Assembly (NCBI GenBank): GCA_001632425.1
Contig: KV425602.1
Coordinates: forward strand, 150,794 to 214,793
Reading direction: 5' to 3'
DNA: 64,000 bases
Source: Neolentinus lepideus HHB14362 ss-1
Taxonomy: Eukaryota; Basidiomycota; Agaricomycetes; Gloeophyllales; Gloeophyllaceae
The position numbers and the translations under genes were made by a program. Of the stretch, positions 43,811 to 56,489 are shown piece after piece. Numbering within the stretch: position 1 is the stretch's first letter; every line of letters begins with the position of its first letter. Below the pieces are notes generated by a model. It ran no database searches, was not told the origin of the DNA, and was given only the letters and a program-made list of their open reading frames with translations.

Positions 43811-45231
43811 CAAAACGACAAATTTTGGGGCAGCTGCTTTTACTGCTTCGATTTCGAGAACTCGTAACATCTCATTCTTCTATTCAACTAGCCAATGTTA
43901 CGGCCTCTGTGGACAAACGTCGTCATTTCACAAACTCTCCCGATCCTCGCTAGACTCTGCGAAACAGGCCGCCAGCTCCAGGCACCATGTCTCATCGTCG
44001 GTCCAACTCAAGCGCCAACACTACCAGGTCTATCACCTCGATTTGCAGTATTATTCCTTGTGCCTATTCCTGAAAGTGTACGAAGGAGCGGACCCCTCCA
44101 CGGACGAGCTCTGCTCTGACGCACGGGAGCACATTATTCGACGCCACCGGGAATGCCTGCATGCAGCAAACAAGAATGTCGGCCTCGCACAACTGCTAGA
44201 CGCCATGCTCGAACACGCTCCGGATGAGAGTGAGCGGCTCTATCTCGCCGTCGCTCTGCACATCGCCGATAGGGGCTGGGGTAGAAAATGCTGTAGTCAA
44301 CGTTGCGCAGGCTTGGCTGGAGCATTTGTTTTGTCCGAGTTGGTGTCTAACCCCTTTCCGTTGTACTGCAGCTCATTACCTAGCAGTCTTGGCCATTTCA
44401 TCGTCCCAGTGAAAAACCCAATTTAGTAGTAGCCAAACCCGTGAATTGGATGGGGCTGCACTGGAAATCTACCAGGCCAGTCGTTCTGAGCAACAGAACC
44501 TGCGAGAGAGCGTGAGTGGTCCGGTGATGCCTGTTTCATTAGCTCGGCTCAGACTTCGTAGGCTGGGAGACGAGAAAATCACAGATGCGCTATTAGTGGT
44601 GTCTTGGATTTGCCCTATGTTGAGAGACTGGTGGCTGCAGGGCAAACGGTCCCGGCGTCCCCCGTACCGTTATCCATCACGCTCCAAGCAGCTCAAATCC
44701 TCCCATTTTCCCTCAATAATTTTAGTGGCGATAGTAGCTCGAGTGATAGTTTTATATGTTGCAACCGTATCCCTCCTGATCCTCCATCTTATATCAGACG
44801 TAGAAGACTGCACGGTACACCTAGGACATGTTGAGAAGTTGGACACACATTGATGGCGAGAAGTTTGCTAGAAACAAGAGCGATGCTGTCTTCCTGCGCC
44901 ATGATCTTCACAACTATCTTGGTCATTTTAAGATCTATTTCGAAGCGGTGAGTCATCTTTATAATAAATCCAAGCGCTGAGATTAACATTCAGCTAGTAC
45001 TCGGATGTATCACACAAGTACTCCGCTCGAGTTGTCATGCATGGTGCAGCATTCAGCGCTACAGGCAAGGCCGTTGATGTGACATTCCGGTCCGGCATGG
45101 AATCGGGCGTCGAGCCTCCCGATCCCGATTTCCTCAGAGTTCACGCCGCATTTGCCAAAGTTTCGTGTGCTTGCGGCGTTACCAAGTACTATGATGTAAT
45201 GGCCAAGGCCATCCATGCTTATGTAATGTAG
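43811..45231 (+). CDS. Unrecognised multi-exon protein, possibly zinc-binding
   Basis: Exons supported by frame and splice sites are 43811-43863 joined to 43892-44280, and near the 3' end about 44827-44945 joined to 44998-45231. The first pair reads DKFWGSCFYCFDFEN then CYGLCGQTSSFHKL, a Cys-rich stretch that could bind metal, followed by HLDLQYYSLCLFLKVYEG and helices. The last pair reads RSWTHIDGEKFARNKSDAVF, HNYLGHFKIYFEA, then HAAFAKVSCACGVTKYYDVM, ending at TAG. The HDLHNYLGHFKI segment loosely recalls fungal HNH-type domains, but I do not claim it. The middle (44372-44826) and the true 5' end are unresolved, so it may be two genes or a decayed one. Confidence 0.4.
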
Positions 45232-45689
45232 TCTAGTTCGTCGTGTCGTGGTAGTTAGTAGCTCTGTGTCTTGCCAACGCCAGTAATCGACGCCTTTCTT
45301 GCTCTCTCAGTCCGTTGCGAGTCTCTTTCAGTCTCGTTATGTTCTATTAGATGTCGGGCGTGTTTTCGCAACAACCGTGCCCATTACATATGAGCGTCTC
45401 GAGAGGGATGAAGAGATGGGTGCCTCCATGCAACCGAGCAATCATGCATCACTTCTGATGGCAAAGCTCACGGCGCTAGTCCACAGGACGTAGTTCAACC
45501 CAAGCCGCTAAGCGGCTTATAGAGCAATCGCGAGGTCGCAGGTCAAAGTTGAACACTTTTCGCATTATATATTACCGCATTCCTCATACCATCATACCTT
45601 GAAACCGTAGACAAATGTATTATTCCACCAATCGACTATCGGAAGTCAACACCATTTTGCAGTTCGTCTTAGGGCAGTATCCCTGCGCA

Positions 45690-46010
45690 CAAATCAAAAT
45701 TGGGCGTAACGTACCCAGTTAACTCCGTGAATCGCAGCGGTCGCCTCGACCGATGCTTCGCCAGAGTATCCATTCCGAAATCTCCGCACCCTGCGACGTC
45801 CACGCGAGCCTGCGCCGCTCGAAGGTACCGTCTTCCAATGTCCGAGGAAGGAGGGCAGCTTCCCTGCGCATCCGAAGCTAACAGAATTGTCATTGTGCAT
45901 GGTGACGTGAAACTGCACGCCGCAGTCTGAAGAGCGTAGATGGCACGGTAGCGACGCCGCTAGAGGGAACGGCGCACATGAAGCTCTGATGACGCGCAGC
46001 AGGCTGGCAG
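45690..46010 (-). repeat. Dispersed segment R4, minus copy
   Basis: The reverse complement matches 63250-63560. Shared words are GACAATTCTGTTAGCTTCGG, GGCTCGCG and GTGCGGAGATTT. Encoded stretches DNSVSFGCA (here) and DNSVSLGCA (there) hint that it descends from a coding sequence. Confidence 0.7.
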
Positions 46011-46229
46011 AGGCTGTTCCTATAGCGGTGCTTGTTCGTCCAAATAGACAACCTAGCTGTGTAGGAAGCCACAAACACCGAAGAAACGCAAGGGGGTCGC
46101 GAGGAAGCATTCCTAGGTACAGGCATCTCGCAGTTGAGTTTGTATACACTCTGTATTATAAAGTCAAAGCATGCAGTCCACAACAAATAAATTAATGATA
46201 CAGTATCCTACCAAACCGCGCGCCCTGGT

Positions 46230-47827
46230 CTACAAGAACCGATTCGACGCCGGCGCGAGCCCCTTTGCCATCCGCAGCATCACAATGTTCGACGAGAGAC
46301 TCGAGAACTAAAGCAAGCCACGTTTGTCAGGCCGACCCTACGAACAGGTGTTGAGGAGGACCACTCACCCCGTTCCCAATAAACACCTCCGCCTTCTCCG
46401 CGATTGCCATGTCCACCGCCATCCCCACGTAGCTCTGCTCGGCGTCGAGCTGTATATCCAACGAGCTCGTCGCGTCCGCCCACCCGTCCTTCCGCAACGC
46501 GTCCTTGAGCGCGTTGAGCCACCACCCCCATCCGTTCGTGAGGAGGTATACGCGGTTGAGGCTCGGGTGCTGTGCGCGCACGGCGTGCAGGCGCGCGACG
46601 ATCTGCTCGGTCTCGGGCAGGCAGTGCTCGAAGTAATATTGGAGTCGAGAGTCGGCGGTGTTGTTGTATGGCGCGGGGTTGAATTTGTCGGGGAGCAAGG
46701 GGAACTGGTTAAACCCCATGTATATCGACCCCCAGTTCGACAGCCGCGCGCAGTGCCGCTTGAAGTCGCCCCGCCTCAGGTGGATTGCGACCAGTCCTGG
46801 AAGGGTGCCCTCGGAGTATAAGGCTTTCACGGAGGCGGGCTGAAGTAGGGCGAAGTTGCGCAGGATCGCAGATTGGACGAGGGGGGACCACATGAAGTCG
46901 GTGAGGATGGGGGAGGAGGAGAGGTCGGGCCAGAGGGAGAGGATTTGTGAGGACCCGAAGAGGCTGGGAGGGGTCAGCCCGGGGAAGAGAGGGTATGGGA
47001 GGATACGTACTAGCGGTCGAAGATGGGGTTTTTTAGTGAATCTTGGTCTATCTCCACACAGCTATCATCGACGTCCTGTAGCCGTTCCACCCACCAGTCC
47101 ATCAAGACACTCCCCTTCACACCCGACAACGGGGAACCCTCCGACGTGATGATACGTCGCTTCTCTTTTGGACATATCGAGTCCCAGAACTTTGAGCTCA
47201 CCGCTGGCGGACCAGACATGGGGCCACCGGCGCTCGGGCCAGAGATGAAGGCATTAATAGGCATGCGCGTCGGTCGTAAAGCAAAGTCGTATATTGTGTA
47301 TGGGAAAGGAAGCATGGACCAGACATAGTCCTCGAAAACGTATGAACGATTCGATAGGTACGCGAGTTGGGACATTAAGATGCTTTGCCACGGGTCTGTC
47401 AGCATGATCGTGTGTATAGATAGCTGGACACCCACGTCTCTTGTAAAATATTATTCAAGCCATGCCCCCACAAATGTCCCGGAAACCGCAGATACTTTGG
47501 CTCGTGCCCTCTCCGCGCAGACACTGCAAGCGAGACGTTATGCTGCGGCAAGTTCCTCTCAAAGACCCGGATATCCTCGTAGCTCGGAGGCACGCCCGAC
47601 CACAGCACGGCCATGGCCAGCAAGACCGGTATCGACACCAGCGTGATCGCAATCCTCCTAAATGTGAACAGATGCAGACAAGCGTAGAGCAGCCCCCGCG
47701 CAGAGCGCCGCCGTTTCCTAGACACGCCCGCTGGCGCGCCATTCGGCGGCAGTAGCTCATAGTCCTCCTCGGACCGAGGGCGGAAGACGACAGCCAGCCT
47801 GCGTAGGACGTTCGTCCATGAGTTCAT
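46230..47827 (-). CDS. Protein O-fucosyltransferase-like glycosyltransferase
   Basis: Predicted type II Golgi/ER membrane glycosyltransferase of the GDP-fucose O-fucosyltransferase class, giving 478 aa. Exons: 47827-47436, 47382-47011, 46963-46369, 46307-46230; introns 53, 47 and 61 nt. A single membrane anchor ITLVSIPVLLAMAVLW is near residues 58-75. The lumenal part shows GHLWGHGLNN, then LMSQLAYLSNRSYVFEDYVW, the nucleotide-sugar motif AIHLRRGDFKRHC, then YLLTNGWG, and VFIGNG followed in the last exon by FSSLSSNIVMLR, the normal C-terminal motif. All key motifs are present, so this is the apparently functional member; three decayed fragments lie at 14.1, 25.7 and 32.2 kb. The acceptor is unknown. 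Confidence 0.9.
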
Positions 47828-48101
47828 CTAAGCACCGGCCAGCGAAAAGAAAGTTAGAGAGAGTATGTTCCAGGGCATGGTATACGAGGACTGCGGGAAG
47901 GCTGTGGGATTCCAATTGATCCCGTTGATCGAATTTTCCCTGTTCGTCATTATTACCCGCTGAATCTCCGACATAGGATACTAATATCCTGCTACCTATA
48001 TTCGTTACAGTTCGCAATTACAAAATGGAAACAAATGCAGATGATGTGGTATGACTGTTTGCAATGAGAGAAATTGAAATGCGTGAGCAGAATCATCACG
48101 A

Positions 48102-49994
48102 TCACGGACCCATCCCCCAGATCTCCAGCCCGACACACTCAAACGCCACGTTCTCTCCCTTCCTTGGCCCCTTCGAACAAAGCGGCTCGTTCCCGAACGT
48201 TATACTCCGCGCGGACGAGCCGTCAAGTAGGGTGTCATCCAGGTACAGACCGTAATGCCCGTCGCTACCAAGTCCCAGAGCATTGATAAGTGACATCTCT
48301 GAGATGGAAAGGGAACATACCCGCCGCCGAACGAGATATAATCAGGCTCGCACAACGCAACATAGTCATTCTTGCCCGCCCACCTGTACACCTTCAACTC
48401 TTCCCCGTACATCTTCCAAAGGAACCTGCAAAGCCTCCCGTCAGTCTTCATTCCACCATTCACCCTCGAGGTCAAAACTAAGAAATCAGGAGACTCACGA
48501 CTCTCCGCCGCCATAATACGCCCCTTTACTGGGGTGCAGGCCATCGCCGACCCACGCACCAAACACCGTGTCGCCCGCGTCCCTGATTGCTAAGAGAGCG
48601 CCACCCGGATGATTCTGACACCGCGTGTACAATGTACTGAGAGAGATCCCGTGCTGGTCGAGGCTGTACAGGAGCGTCCATGAGCGCGGAAGGCGAGCTA
48701 AGGCCGGAAGATATGCCCGGACCTACGATATCGCCGTGCAGAAAGGGCAGCAAGGTCAGCATGGGAGGATCGAGAGTGGAAGATTGCGACACACCATATC
48801 AGCCACCTCCACCGTCAGCACGACGCTCGTCATCTCCTTCCGTCCTACTAATCTCACGCTCTTCCCCTCCACTTCCTCCTTCTTAAACTCAAACCCGCTC
48901 TTGTTCCACGCCCTGTCCCCACCGAACCCCGGCGCGCCCGACGGGGGGACGAACGTGTGCGCGGCGAAGGGCGTACCGTGAGTGATGACCTTTGCTGAAG
49001 ACGAAATTGAGGATGCGTGCCCGGGCGGCGCTTCGGGGAAGGAGAGGGTATATGAGGGGAGCGAGGCGGGGAGGGTGGACTGGTGCGGCTGGGTGTGGGG
49101 CTGAGGGATGGGATGGGGAAGGGTGTCGGAAGAGTGCTGGTCGGGGTGGGTGAAGTATCCAGAAGCGTTAGAAGACTCGATAGGGGTTGGTGTGGTCGTT
49201 GCTGCTGAAGTTCGTGGGTTTGATAGGAGGGAAGAGATCCATTTCGTGGGTATAGAGGATAGGGTCGATGAGCGTGAGCGTCGGCGAGAGTGGGATGGCC
49301 CTTGTGATTGTGATCGACCCTCGGCGGGCGGTGGTGGGGGACTGGTCAGCTCAGTGGCGTTCACGTTTCTTGTTAGATGTCGAGAGATCTGGTCGAACCC
49401 TGCCTTTGCAGGCTCTGTCGTTAGATCTAGTAGATCAGCAACTTCACTCTGCCCCTGAGCCGCGTCCGACAAACTTGGCTTCGATTGAGAATGAGACACC
49501 GCGTTCGAAGGCGTACTGCTCCCCGATGCCCCCCCAGCAACCCAGTACAACGGATCGTCCTCATGCTTCAGCAGCTCATCAACCAGATCCCTGCGATTCT
49601 CCTGCGTCGCCGCCTTCGCCTCTTCCGTGAACTTGTCGAAGAACGCGAAGTTCTGTATAGGCTCGGACGAAACCACATCAGCACCGACTCCTCGCAGCGG
49701 ATCGTCGCTCGCCGGCACTGACACGAACGCGCCGAAGTCGGAATCTGCGCGCCTGTGCCGTGGTTTCGCCGCCTGGGCTTGGGTCTGCATGGGGGTCAGG
49801 GAGCGCGAAGCGGGCGGCGTGGGTGGCGAGAAGAGCGACGCGAAACGGTCGAGGTCTTCTTCACTGCCGTTGCCGTGCTTGCGGGGTGGCTGATCGGAGG
49901 GAACGGGGATGAGCAGTTGGATGTTGCTAAGAGGGACTGATGTCATGATACGGAGGCAGTAATCCGATAAAAGAGAAGGAGAGCGCCTGGGCAC
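48102..49994 (-). CDS. OXR1-type TLDc domain protein
   Basis: Predicted oxidation-resistance protein of the OXR1/TLDc family, which in other fungi interacts with the vacuolar ATPase and protects against oxidative stress. Exons: 49994-48795, 48722-48499, 48425-48321, 48264-48102; 563 aa, or 547 aa if the second Met (49946, MTSVPLSNIQ) is used. The first 370 residues are low-complexity and Ser/Pro-rich. The TLDc domain follows: SWTLLYSLDQHGISLSTLYT, then GAWVGDGLHPSKGAYYGGGE, FLWKMY, KNDYVALCEPDYISFGGG, TLLDGSS, ITFGNEPLC, and the terminal VGLEIWGMGP. It is complete with no broken motif. The next gene downstream, the fucosyltransferase, is in the same orientation but unrelated. Confidence 0.93.
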
Positions 49995-50588
49995 TGGCTG
50001 GATGTATTGAACGCTTACAAGAGCGAAGAGAATCTGGCAAACATACCGGATACGTACTCGCGAACTACAGGATTCTGCAACTGTTTCGTGAGACGTCGCT
50101 GAGATCAGAAATGAAATAGAGACTGTGCTCTGCGAGTCCTGTGATTATGCCGAGAGTATTTGAACCGTGAAAGAAAGCCTGGGTCGACGTGGTGTTCAAG
50201 GTGGTTGCGTGGGGTAACAGCTTGATATAAGAAGGCGGTGAGGCAAGTAAAGTCGTTACCACTTCCTGCAATGTTGACGAGGCCCTTTAGGTAATTCTGG
50301 AACACGAGTAAGCCATGAGCACCCTGACCGTGCAATGCATGCAATATAGAAGGCAAATCTCGCTGGTCGGAAGGGACGAACGAACCCGTGTCATTGCTTG
50401 TTCCTCAGCCACAGCCGCACATGACAGTGTGGCCCCTGTATGGCCTTGGAGGGACGGACACAACATTACAGACATCTATAGCAATATAAAGACAACAATT
50501 AGTCTACGAGGGCGACCGACTAGCCCGCTATGTACCCTATTCTATCGTCTATCACAATAAACACGACCGTTGGCGCACTCCGAGTCCC
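49995..50588. other. Intergenic
   Basis: No gene seen. Short frames have no recognisable features. It separates the OXR1-type gene promoter side from the 3' end of the thioesterase-like gene. Confidence 0.6.
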
Positions 50589-52165
50589 TCACTCCAACTC
50601 CCTCGCCCCATCGATACCTTGCCGGATCAAGTTAAGCACTTCCAGCCTCTCCTTCCTCCTCCTCTCAATATCCCCACCCAACGCCTCCTCCCACCACCTC
50701 TCGCCCTCCGGCACCTCCCTCCACCCGCCCCTAAGAAACTCCCGCATCGCCTTCTGGTTCGACAGCTTCGTGAGCTCGCTGACGACGGGCCAGTAGGGCG
50801 GCGGGTTCGCGTGCGAGAACCGCTCCTCCTTCTTCGCCTCGCCCAGCGCATGTTTGGAAGGAACAGGCCCACACATCCCGTTGGTCCCGATAGCGATGGC
50901 CGGCGGGATCGTGATCCGCCCGTGCTTGACGCACACCTGGTTCACGACGACGCAGTGCAGCGTCGCGCCGTCCGGCTCGTCTTTCAGTATCTGCGCCTGC
51001 TTGAGCTGCTTGACGGTCTCGTTAACGGTGGACGAGGAGTCGGCGGTCGATGGGTCCGGGTTGACCGGGTTCGCGGGTGTGGCGGGCTCGGAGTTGGATA
51101 GCGGGGTGGCGGGAGTGTGGATGGTGGGCCCGAGGTGGGAGGTAACGGAGGTGCCGTTCTCGATGGCTTTCTTGGCTTTGGACTTGTCCTTGTTCTTCGG
51201 GTGGGTGACAAATCGGGTGATGATGTAGATCTGCAAAACATGGGCGGTGTGAGGTGCGAGGAGAGCTGTGATGGAGACAAGCTGGACGCACCCATTTGTG
51301 ATCCCAGCTGCCTAGGTTCATCCTGACCTCATACGACGAGAAGATGGGAATTTCCCGGATAAAATGATGGTGGGTTCCTGTCATACGTTCGGATCACGGG
51401 CGCTCGAAGTGAAAAGACACTACGTGCCTGCAAGCGCTATCCAACTACCGCACGGGAACAAATTAGGAAACATAGCGAGCGCCGCTTGGAACCGGGCGGC
51501 ATCCAATATCTGTAGCGGACGACTAAGATGAACGAAGCGGCCGCAGGGACAGAAGGAAGGCGCACCTTGGGATAGCACGAGTTACTCAGGTGCAAGTTAA
51601 AGTCGCAATCGTCAGGACCTGACAAGACTGTGAGCTCGGACAGTCGAGTGGAGTGACACAAGACCCGCAGAGTCGCCGCAGTGTCAGCGACAAGTCGCGC
51701 CAACCGTCCGACCACCTTTGTCGGCCCGGGTGCTACTGCAACAACTCCAGGAGCGAAACTGCGGACATACCTGCCCAACTCGAGTACGTCGTCGTTATCC
51801 TAAACGGATCCTCTCCCAACGGCGCAATCGACGCATACCACCTGTCCATCTCCTCCGTCTTCACTTTCTTACTCTTCAGGCACAGCTTCAGCTTCATCAA
51901 AAGATACCGGAGGCGCAGTGAGATGACAGGTGTGAATACTCTGACTGCAGAATAGTAGAACTTTTGAGTAAGGCTAGGGCCTTGCAAGGTGGTGGTGTGC
52001 AGGGGACATACAGTGCCATGATAGCGGAAAAGACCTGATATTCAGCAGAATGAGGATCCAGAATATGCCTTTGAGCGTCGTAGGGATAAGGGCTCGGAGC
52101 CAAGCCGTCGTCGGGACCAAGTGCTCGACCTTCCGCAAGACCTGCAGTAAGCCGCTGTTTGACAT
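50589..52165 (-). CDS. THEM6-like hot-dog thioesterase family protein
   Basis: Predicted membrane-anchored 4HBT_2-type thioesterase-like protein, 396 aa. Exons: 52165-52012, 51944-51771, 51618-51566, 51509-51428, 51377-51292, 51230-50589. An N-terminal hydrophobic segment (TLKGIFWILILLNIRSF) precedes the core: DCDFNLHLSNSCYPK is the characteristic D-x-x-x-H-L-x-N-x-x-Y active-site-like motif, then REIPIFSSYEVRMNLGSWDH and IYIITRFVTHPK. A long insert then separates this from CVVVNQVCVKHGRITIPPAI and a charged C-terminus (RWWEEALGGDIERRRKERLE). Intron four (51427-51378) appears to use a GC donor. The substrate is unknown; fungal relatives are poorly studied. Confidence 0.85.
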
Positions 52166-54504
52166 GTTCGAAGCAGCTAGTTGGAGGATATAATTTGGGT
52201 GATGGCGAGTTATATAGGATCAGGGAACTCCGGGTACATCATGATAGCCGGAATACCCGAAGACCCGACCATTGAAAGCCTTATAGCCTCTGCAAGGTCC
52301 AGCTGCGTGGCTTATCTTCAGACTACCCCATCGTACTGGAGGATGATGCGAGCTCCAGTTGGGACTTACATGTTGTTTCTGTAAGAGTTATCGTTCGTCC
52401 GAATACTCACCCAAAATTGTCCCATTAAGTCTTGTGTTCAGAACTCACCCACTCCGGGTAACTCCGGGGGGCTCCTCGCACCTGGGACGATTGATATATA
52501 TCTACCTGCCTTGACACAGCAAATCAATTCTAACTTTGCCGCAGGCCCTCTATTGCTGGACCCACCGAAGCCTGCTTTTTAGACGAATATCTGGCGGACA
52601 GTTGCCCATGACATCCGGGACCACGCTGCATACCTAGGCTCGTATCCACCCTCTGGGGCAGAGTCACGCTAGAAAGGGCTTACCCAGTTAGTTCACTGGA
52701 GAGGATGGCCACGAGCCTAACTGCTGCAGCGTGAGCCTCCGTATCAAAGTCAACGAGATGCTAATCTATAGACATGGCCATCGTGTGGCTCTCCATGTTT
52801 AATTGATAGATTGCTGACGTGCAAACGCATCAAGTACAGCTACTTGCCGCGAGAACTAGGCTCTGTGCTCGAGACGCAAGTCGTGATATCCCATCCAAGC
52901 TACCACAGCGATGTGTAATACCCAGAGCTGACGATAATAGCTAGCGAACCATGTCGTGCCGTAGATTCGCAAGAAAGTGCATTCTGCAAACGGTCGATCC
53001 ACTAACCAATTTACGGTCACGCTTTTGCAAGCTGGCTGGGGTGGATGTCGTTCTCATCGATGATTCAGAGAACCTTGCGATTGAACGTTGTCGTATCGTA
53101 TTCCTGGATTGTGCGGGCAGGATATTCTTGAAGACCTTCACTCTGACATGGTACCGCTATCTCGTCTAGGTCCGTCGACCTCCTCCATCTTAGCGTGGAT
53201 GGCTACAATCATATTTTAAACTGACGCTAGTGATAGATAAACGCCCACAAGCCATAATCGTGAATTTGATTACATGGCCTGTGGGGAAAGAACATATTCG
53301 ATACCAGGCGCGAATGAGCAATTGGTCCCCTTGGTCGCCGATGCCATCTACGATCCATGGGCGTTTCACTTTGAGTATTCATGAAAACGAAGAGACAGCT
53401 TCCAAGGTGCCTGACGCTCAGGACATGATCATCACCTTCTCTATCTCTGTGATTTATAGCTAGCCGCTCAACTAATCCAGGTTCATAGCGGCTGCTAACA
53501 TTTGTTAGACCGGCTGTCGTATCTTCTTGACTTGGATCTGACATTCGAGCAGATTCGCCTGCGGAGACTTGCGTCCAGCACGACATCCCTTGGAAGGCGC
53601 TCGAACCACGTTATCCCTTTTGGTTCGGGTTTCTTCCGGTCTACGAACTATGCCCGACGCCGTTCGTTGTACCCGTGCTTACTTGGAATCACAACTCGAT
53701 CAGATCGATCGTGCCTTGACAAGCCTGTGCCGATGCTATAGCCTAACGGGGCGAAGCCATGGCGAAATCAGAGTGGGCCCCTGCAGCTTTGGCACGCATG
53801 GGGTTGACCCGGATTCTGTATGACGGAGAAATAATGCTACAGGGAGCACGCCTCGAATGAGAAACCTCGTGCTATCCTAATGGGTAGTTTTGATCATTCC
53901 TGGAGAACGTATCAATACTTGGACATCGAGATATCGGAAGGATAGGACTCCACGATACACCCTTGAGATTTCTTGGAATGAGAGGCCGGAGAGACGCAAT
54001 GGCCGGGGCGAAGTTCGCAAAGCGTCTGGTACGCCGCTATTCGACATCTCCGGAGCAGCATTACTAATTAGTTGCAACTGGGCTGATAAGACAGAGCTGG
54101 GCGCTTCTAAATTCCAGTTAGGTGTATGTCGCAGTGATGGTGGCGATCTGGTGGCGAAGAGAATATGATCAGGATCGGATCCAGACACGCATAATGGCAG
54201 GAGTTCGTCCCCTCTTCTCGGAGCTGCTACAATCTCAGATGAGAATTCTCCGCAATCACATGTAATATGTTCCAGTGCTTGGACGAGACCCAACATGTCG
54301 ATGCTTTCAGAGCAGGTACTTTTGACTGATTGGTCGCACTTGTGCTAACTCTGATTTCTGTTCTAGCCTTATAGGCACTTCGACGTGTAGGTTCGTATAC
54401 ACAAGCAATCTTTACGAATTACATCCTGAAGCTCCCACCGCGAGCAGCGAGTCATACTGGAGAATTGGTACTACGATCTGAGAAGAGGGCCTAGCACAAT
54501 GGCT
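52166..54504. other. Stretch with unresolved coding remnants
   Basis: About 2.3 kb without a secure gene. Plus-strand frames at 52951-53169, 53227-53463 and 53502-53741 look partly coding, and an overlapping pair at about 53877-54296 is open on both strands, so its direction is unclear. No domain was recognised. Confidence 0.4.
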
Positions 54505-56205
54505 CTAATCTGGACTCGGCAGCTCCTCTGTCTTCTTCGCCAAAGTGTTACTAATCCAGTCCTGCACTATTTCCCAACGGTTGCGTTCCGGCGTTGGGGC
54601 CAAGTCTTCCCCCTCCACTGTCTTCAACCGAGGAAACATACGGTGCAGTAGTTTTGCCACTGGTCGAGGGTTCGTAATTGAAGAGTTACCAACGACAAGC
54701 TCTCGAAGGCTCTCGTTCCGACACAAGTTTCTGCCATCGCTATCTTCGTTTTCGCCCTTCGTCTCATCATCGTCATCGCTTTCATCGAACTCAGACTCGT
54801 CCATCTCCGCATGCATGCCTATAATTAGTATCGTGAGGCGAGGGCAATAACGCGCGAAGGCGCTTAATCCATCAATGGTGAATCTTGTATCATGGTGCCA
54901 TGGCCACCTTCCCAGTTCAAGCATATCAATCTTGGGCCACGCTTGAGCGAGTTCCTCTAGATCGTCGTTATTGCCATTGATAAGACACGACGCAGTGAGC
55001 ACCAGGTTCTCTAGATCAGTGAATTGAAGAAGCGTCTTCCGTATAAGATCGAAATCCAGGACGTAGTCAACCGAGTTCTCTTCAGCCACATATATGGTCA
55101 GCTGTTTGAAAGCATCATGACCAAGCCTATTCCCAACACATTGTAATGCAGCCACCATATCGTGGGCTTCCTGAATGCCCGACGATACATCTGCTGAGAG
55201 TTCAAGGGATTCTAAGGAGTGTCTGCCAAGGACTTTCATAAAGGTGGTGCAATGTGCGACGTCGCGTCCTAAGACGATGAGGTCAACCAAAGCGGGAAAA
55301 GCGCGACGTCCTATAGGAATTGCGGGCCAGTTTTCACAATCAGCACATTCATTGCTCAAGCGTATCTCCAGCGTATCCAAGCAGGGCAGCTCAGCGAGGT
55401 GCATGATGTCCATCGGGCCCAACGGCCACTGCCATTTGAACGACTTCAACTGCCTAAGTTGGAGGGCAGAACTCGTTATAGCTGCCGCATTGCACCAGTA
55501 CGGGTCCTCCGGCTCTTCCCACACCACAAGTGATAACTCCTCCAGCCTCGGTACTGCGTGTGATAGATAATCTCCGAAGCGGAATAAGTTGGGCTCGAAG
55601 TTCGGGCGTACACTCAAGCACAAGCACCTGAGATTGCCGTTCAAGAACATGGAGAGATATGGAAGCGAATTCTTAACGAATACTGGCCAGGTCAAATCGT
55701 GCAGATTTGGGAGCAGCTGCGCATATTGGCCTCGGCTATGCACACCCAAATCACGGAAAATGCTGATACTGATGCGATCGTCCACCTCGAGCTCCTGGAT
55801 TCGTGTGGCATAAAACCTGAAGCGGGTCCAATCGGTGGGGAAAATGGGTCGCAAGAACTTCTGTGAATAATTTGGGCAGATAGATTAGAAACCAACCGTA
55901 GCAGCCACGTCATCCCAACTCACAAGATTGCTATTCTCGTCGGTCCACAAGTCGTTCGGCATGCATTTGATCAGCGGCACTATGCTGTCCTGAGTACGCC
56001 AGAGTTCATCTAGTGCTTGTGGAGAATACAGTTTGCAGGTACGAGCCAGAGCATTCAATGTCCTCCGGCGAGCTTCGTCTTCGACGACATATCCAATCAT
56101 GTTCCCGAAGATTTCAGAGACCCGCAGGCACCGATGCACAGCGGTGTGCGTCGGGAGGACCAAAGAATCCTCGGAAGTATCGATTGGCATGAAGCAGAGT
56201 GTCAA
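54505..56205 (-). CDS. F-box-like protein with acidic loop
   Basis: Two exons, 56205-55897 and 55860-54505, with a short 36-nt intron; 554 aa. The N-terminal region holds the F-box-like segment VHRCLRVSEIFGNMIGYVVE followed by TLNALARTCKLYSPQALDEL and LWRTQDSIVPLI, typical of basidiomycete F-box proteins. The remainder is leucine-rich with repeat-like LHDLTWPVF, LEELSLVVWEE, LKSFKWQW and LENLVLTA. An acidic run (DESEFDESDDDDE) lies near residue 470. It is not closely related to the duplicated coiled-coil F-box genes at 23-39 kb. Predicted SCF adaptor; target unknown. Confidence 0.88.
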
Positions 56206-56489
56206 ATTTACTAGAAGTTAGCATGCAACTCGTAGGAGGAGGAAGCATGCCACCGCATGCCACGCACAGGAAACAGTCCCGTGGGCGTCACGTGCACTGT
56301 GGCGAGACTGAATGGCAACAACCAGATCACTTGCATAAGTTAAATACATGTCCGAGAGAATTCCGGTTATAAATTACACGTTTGATTGGCTACAATGCTA
56401 TGAAAGGGTTATTCTCGGTATATGTGCGATGCCAGATTACGATCTATAGATGAACAATGTTCGAAGGGTATGAGTGCCCTACATACGAA

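Noticed and set aside
47455..47760. Overlapping minus-strand frame over the first fucosyltransferase exon
   Set aside because: A different reading frame of a well-supported exon with a membrane anchor and conserved motifs.
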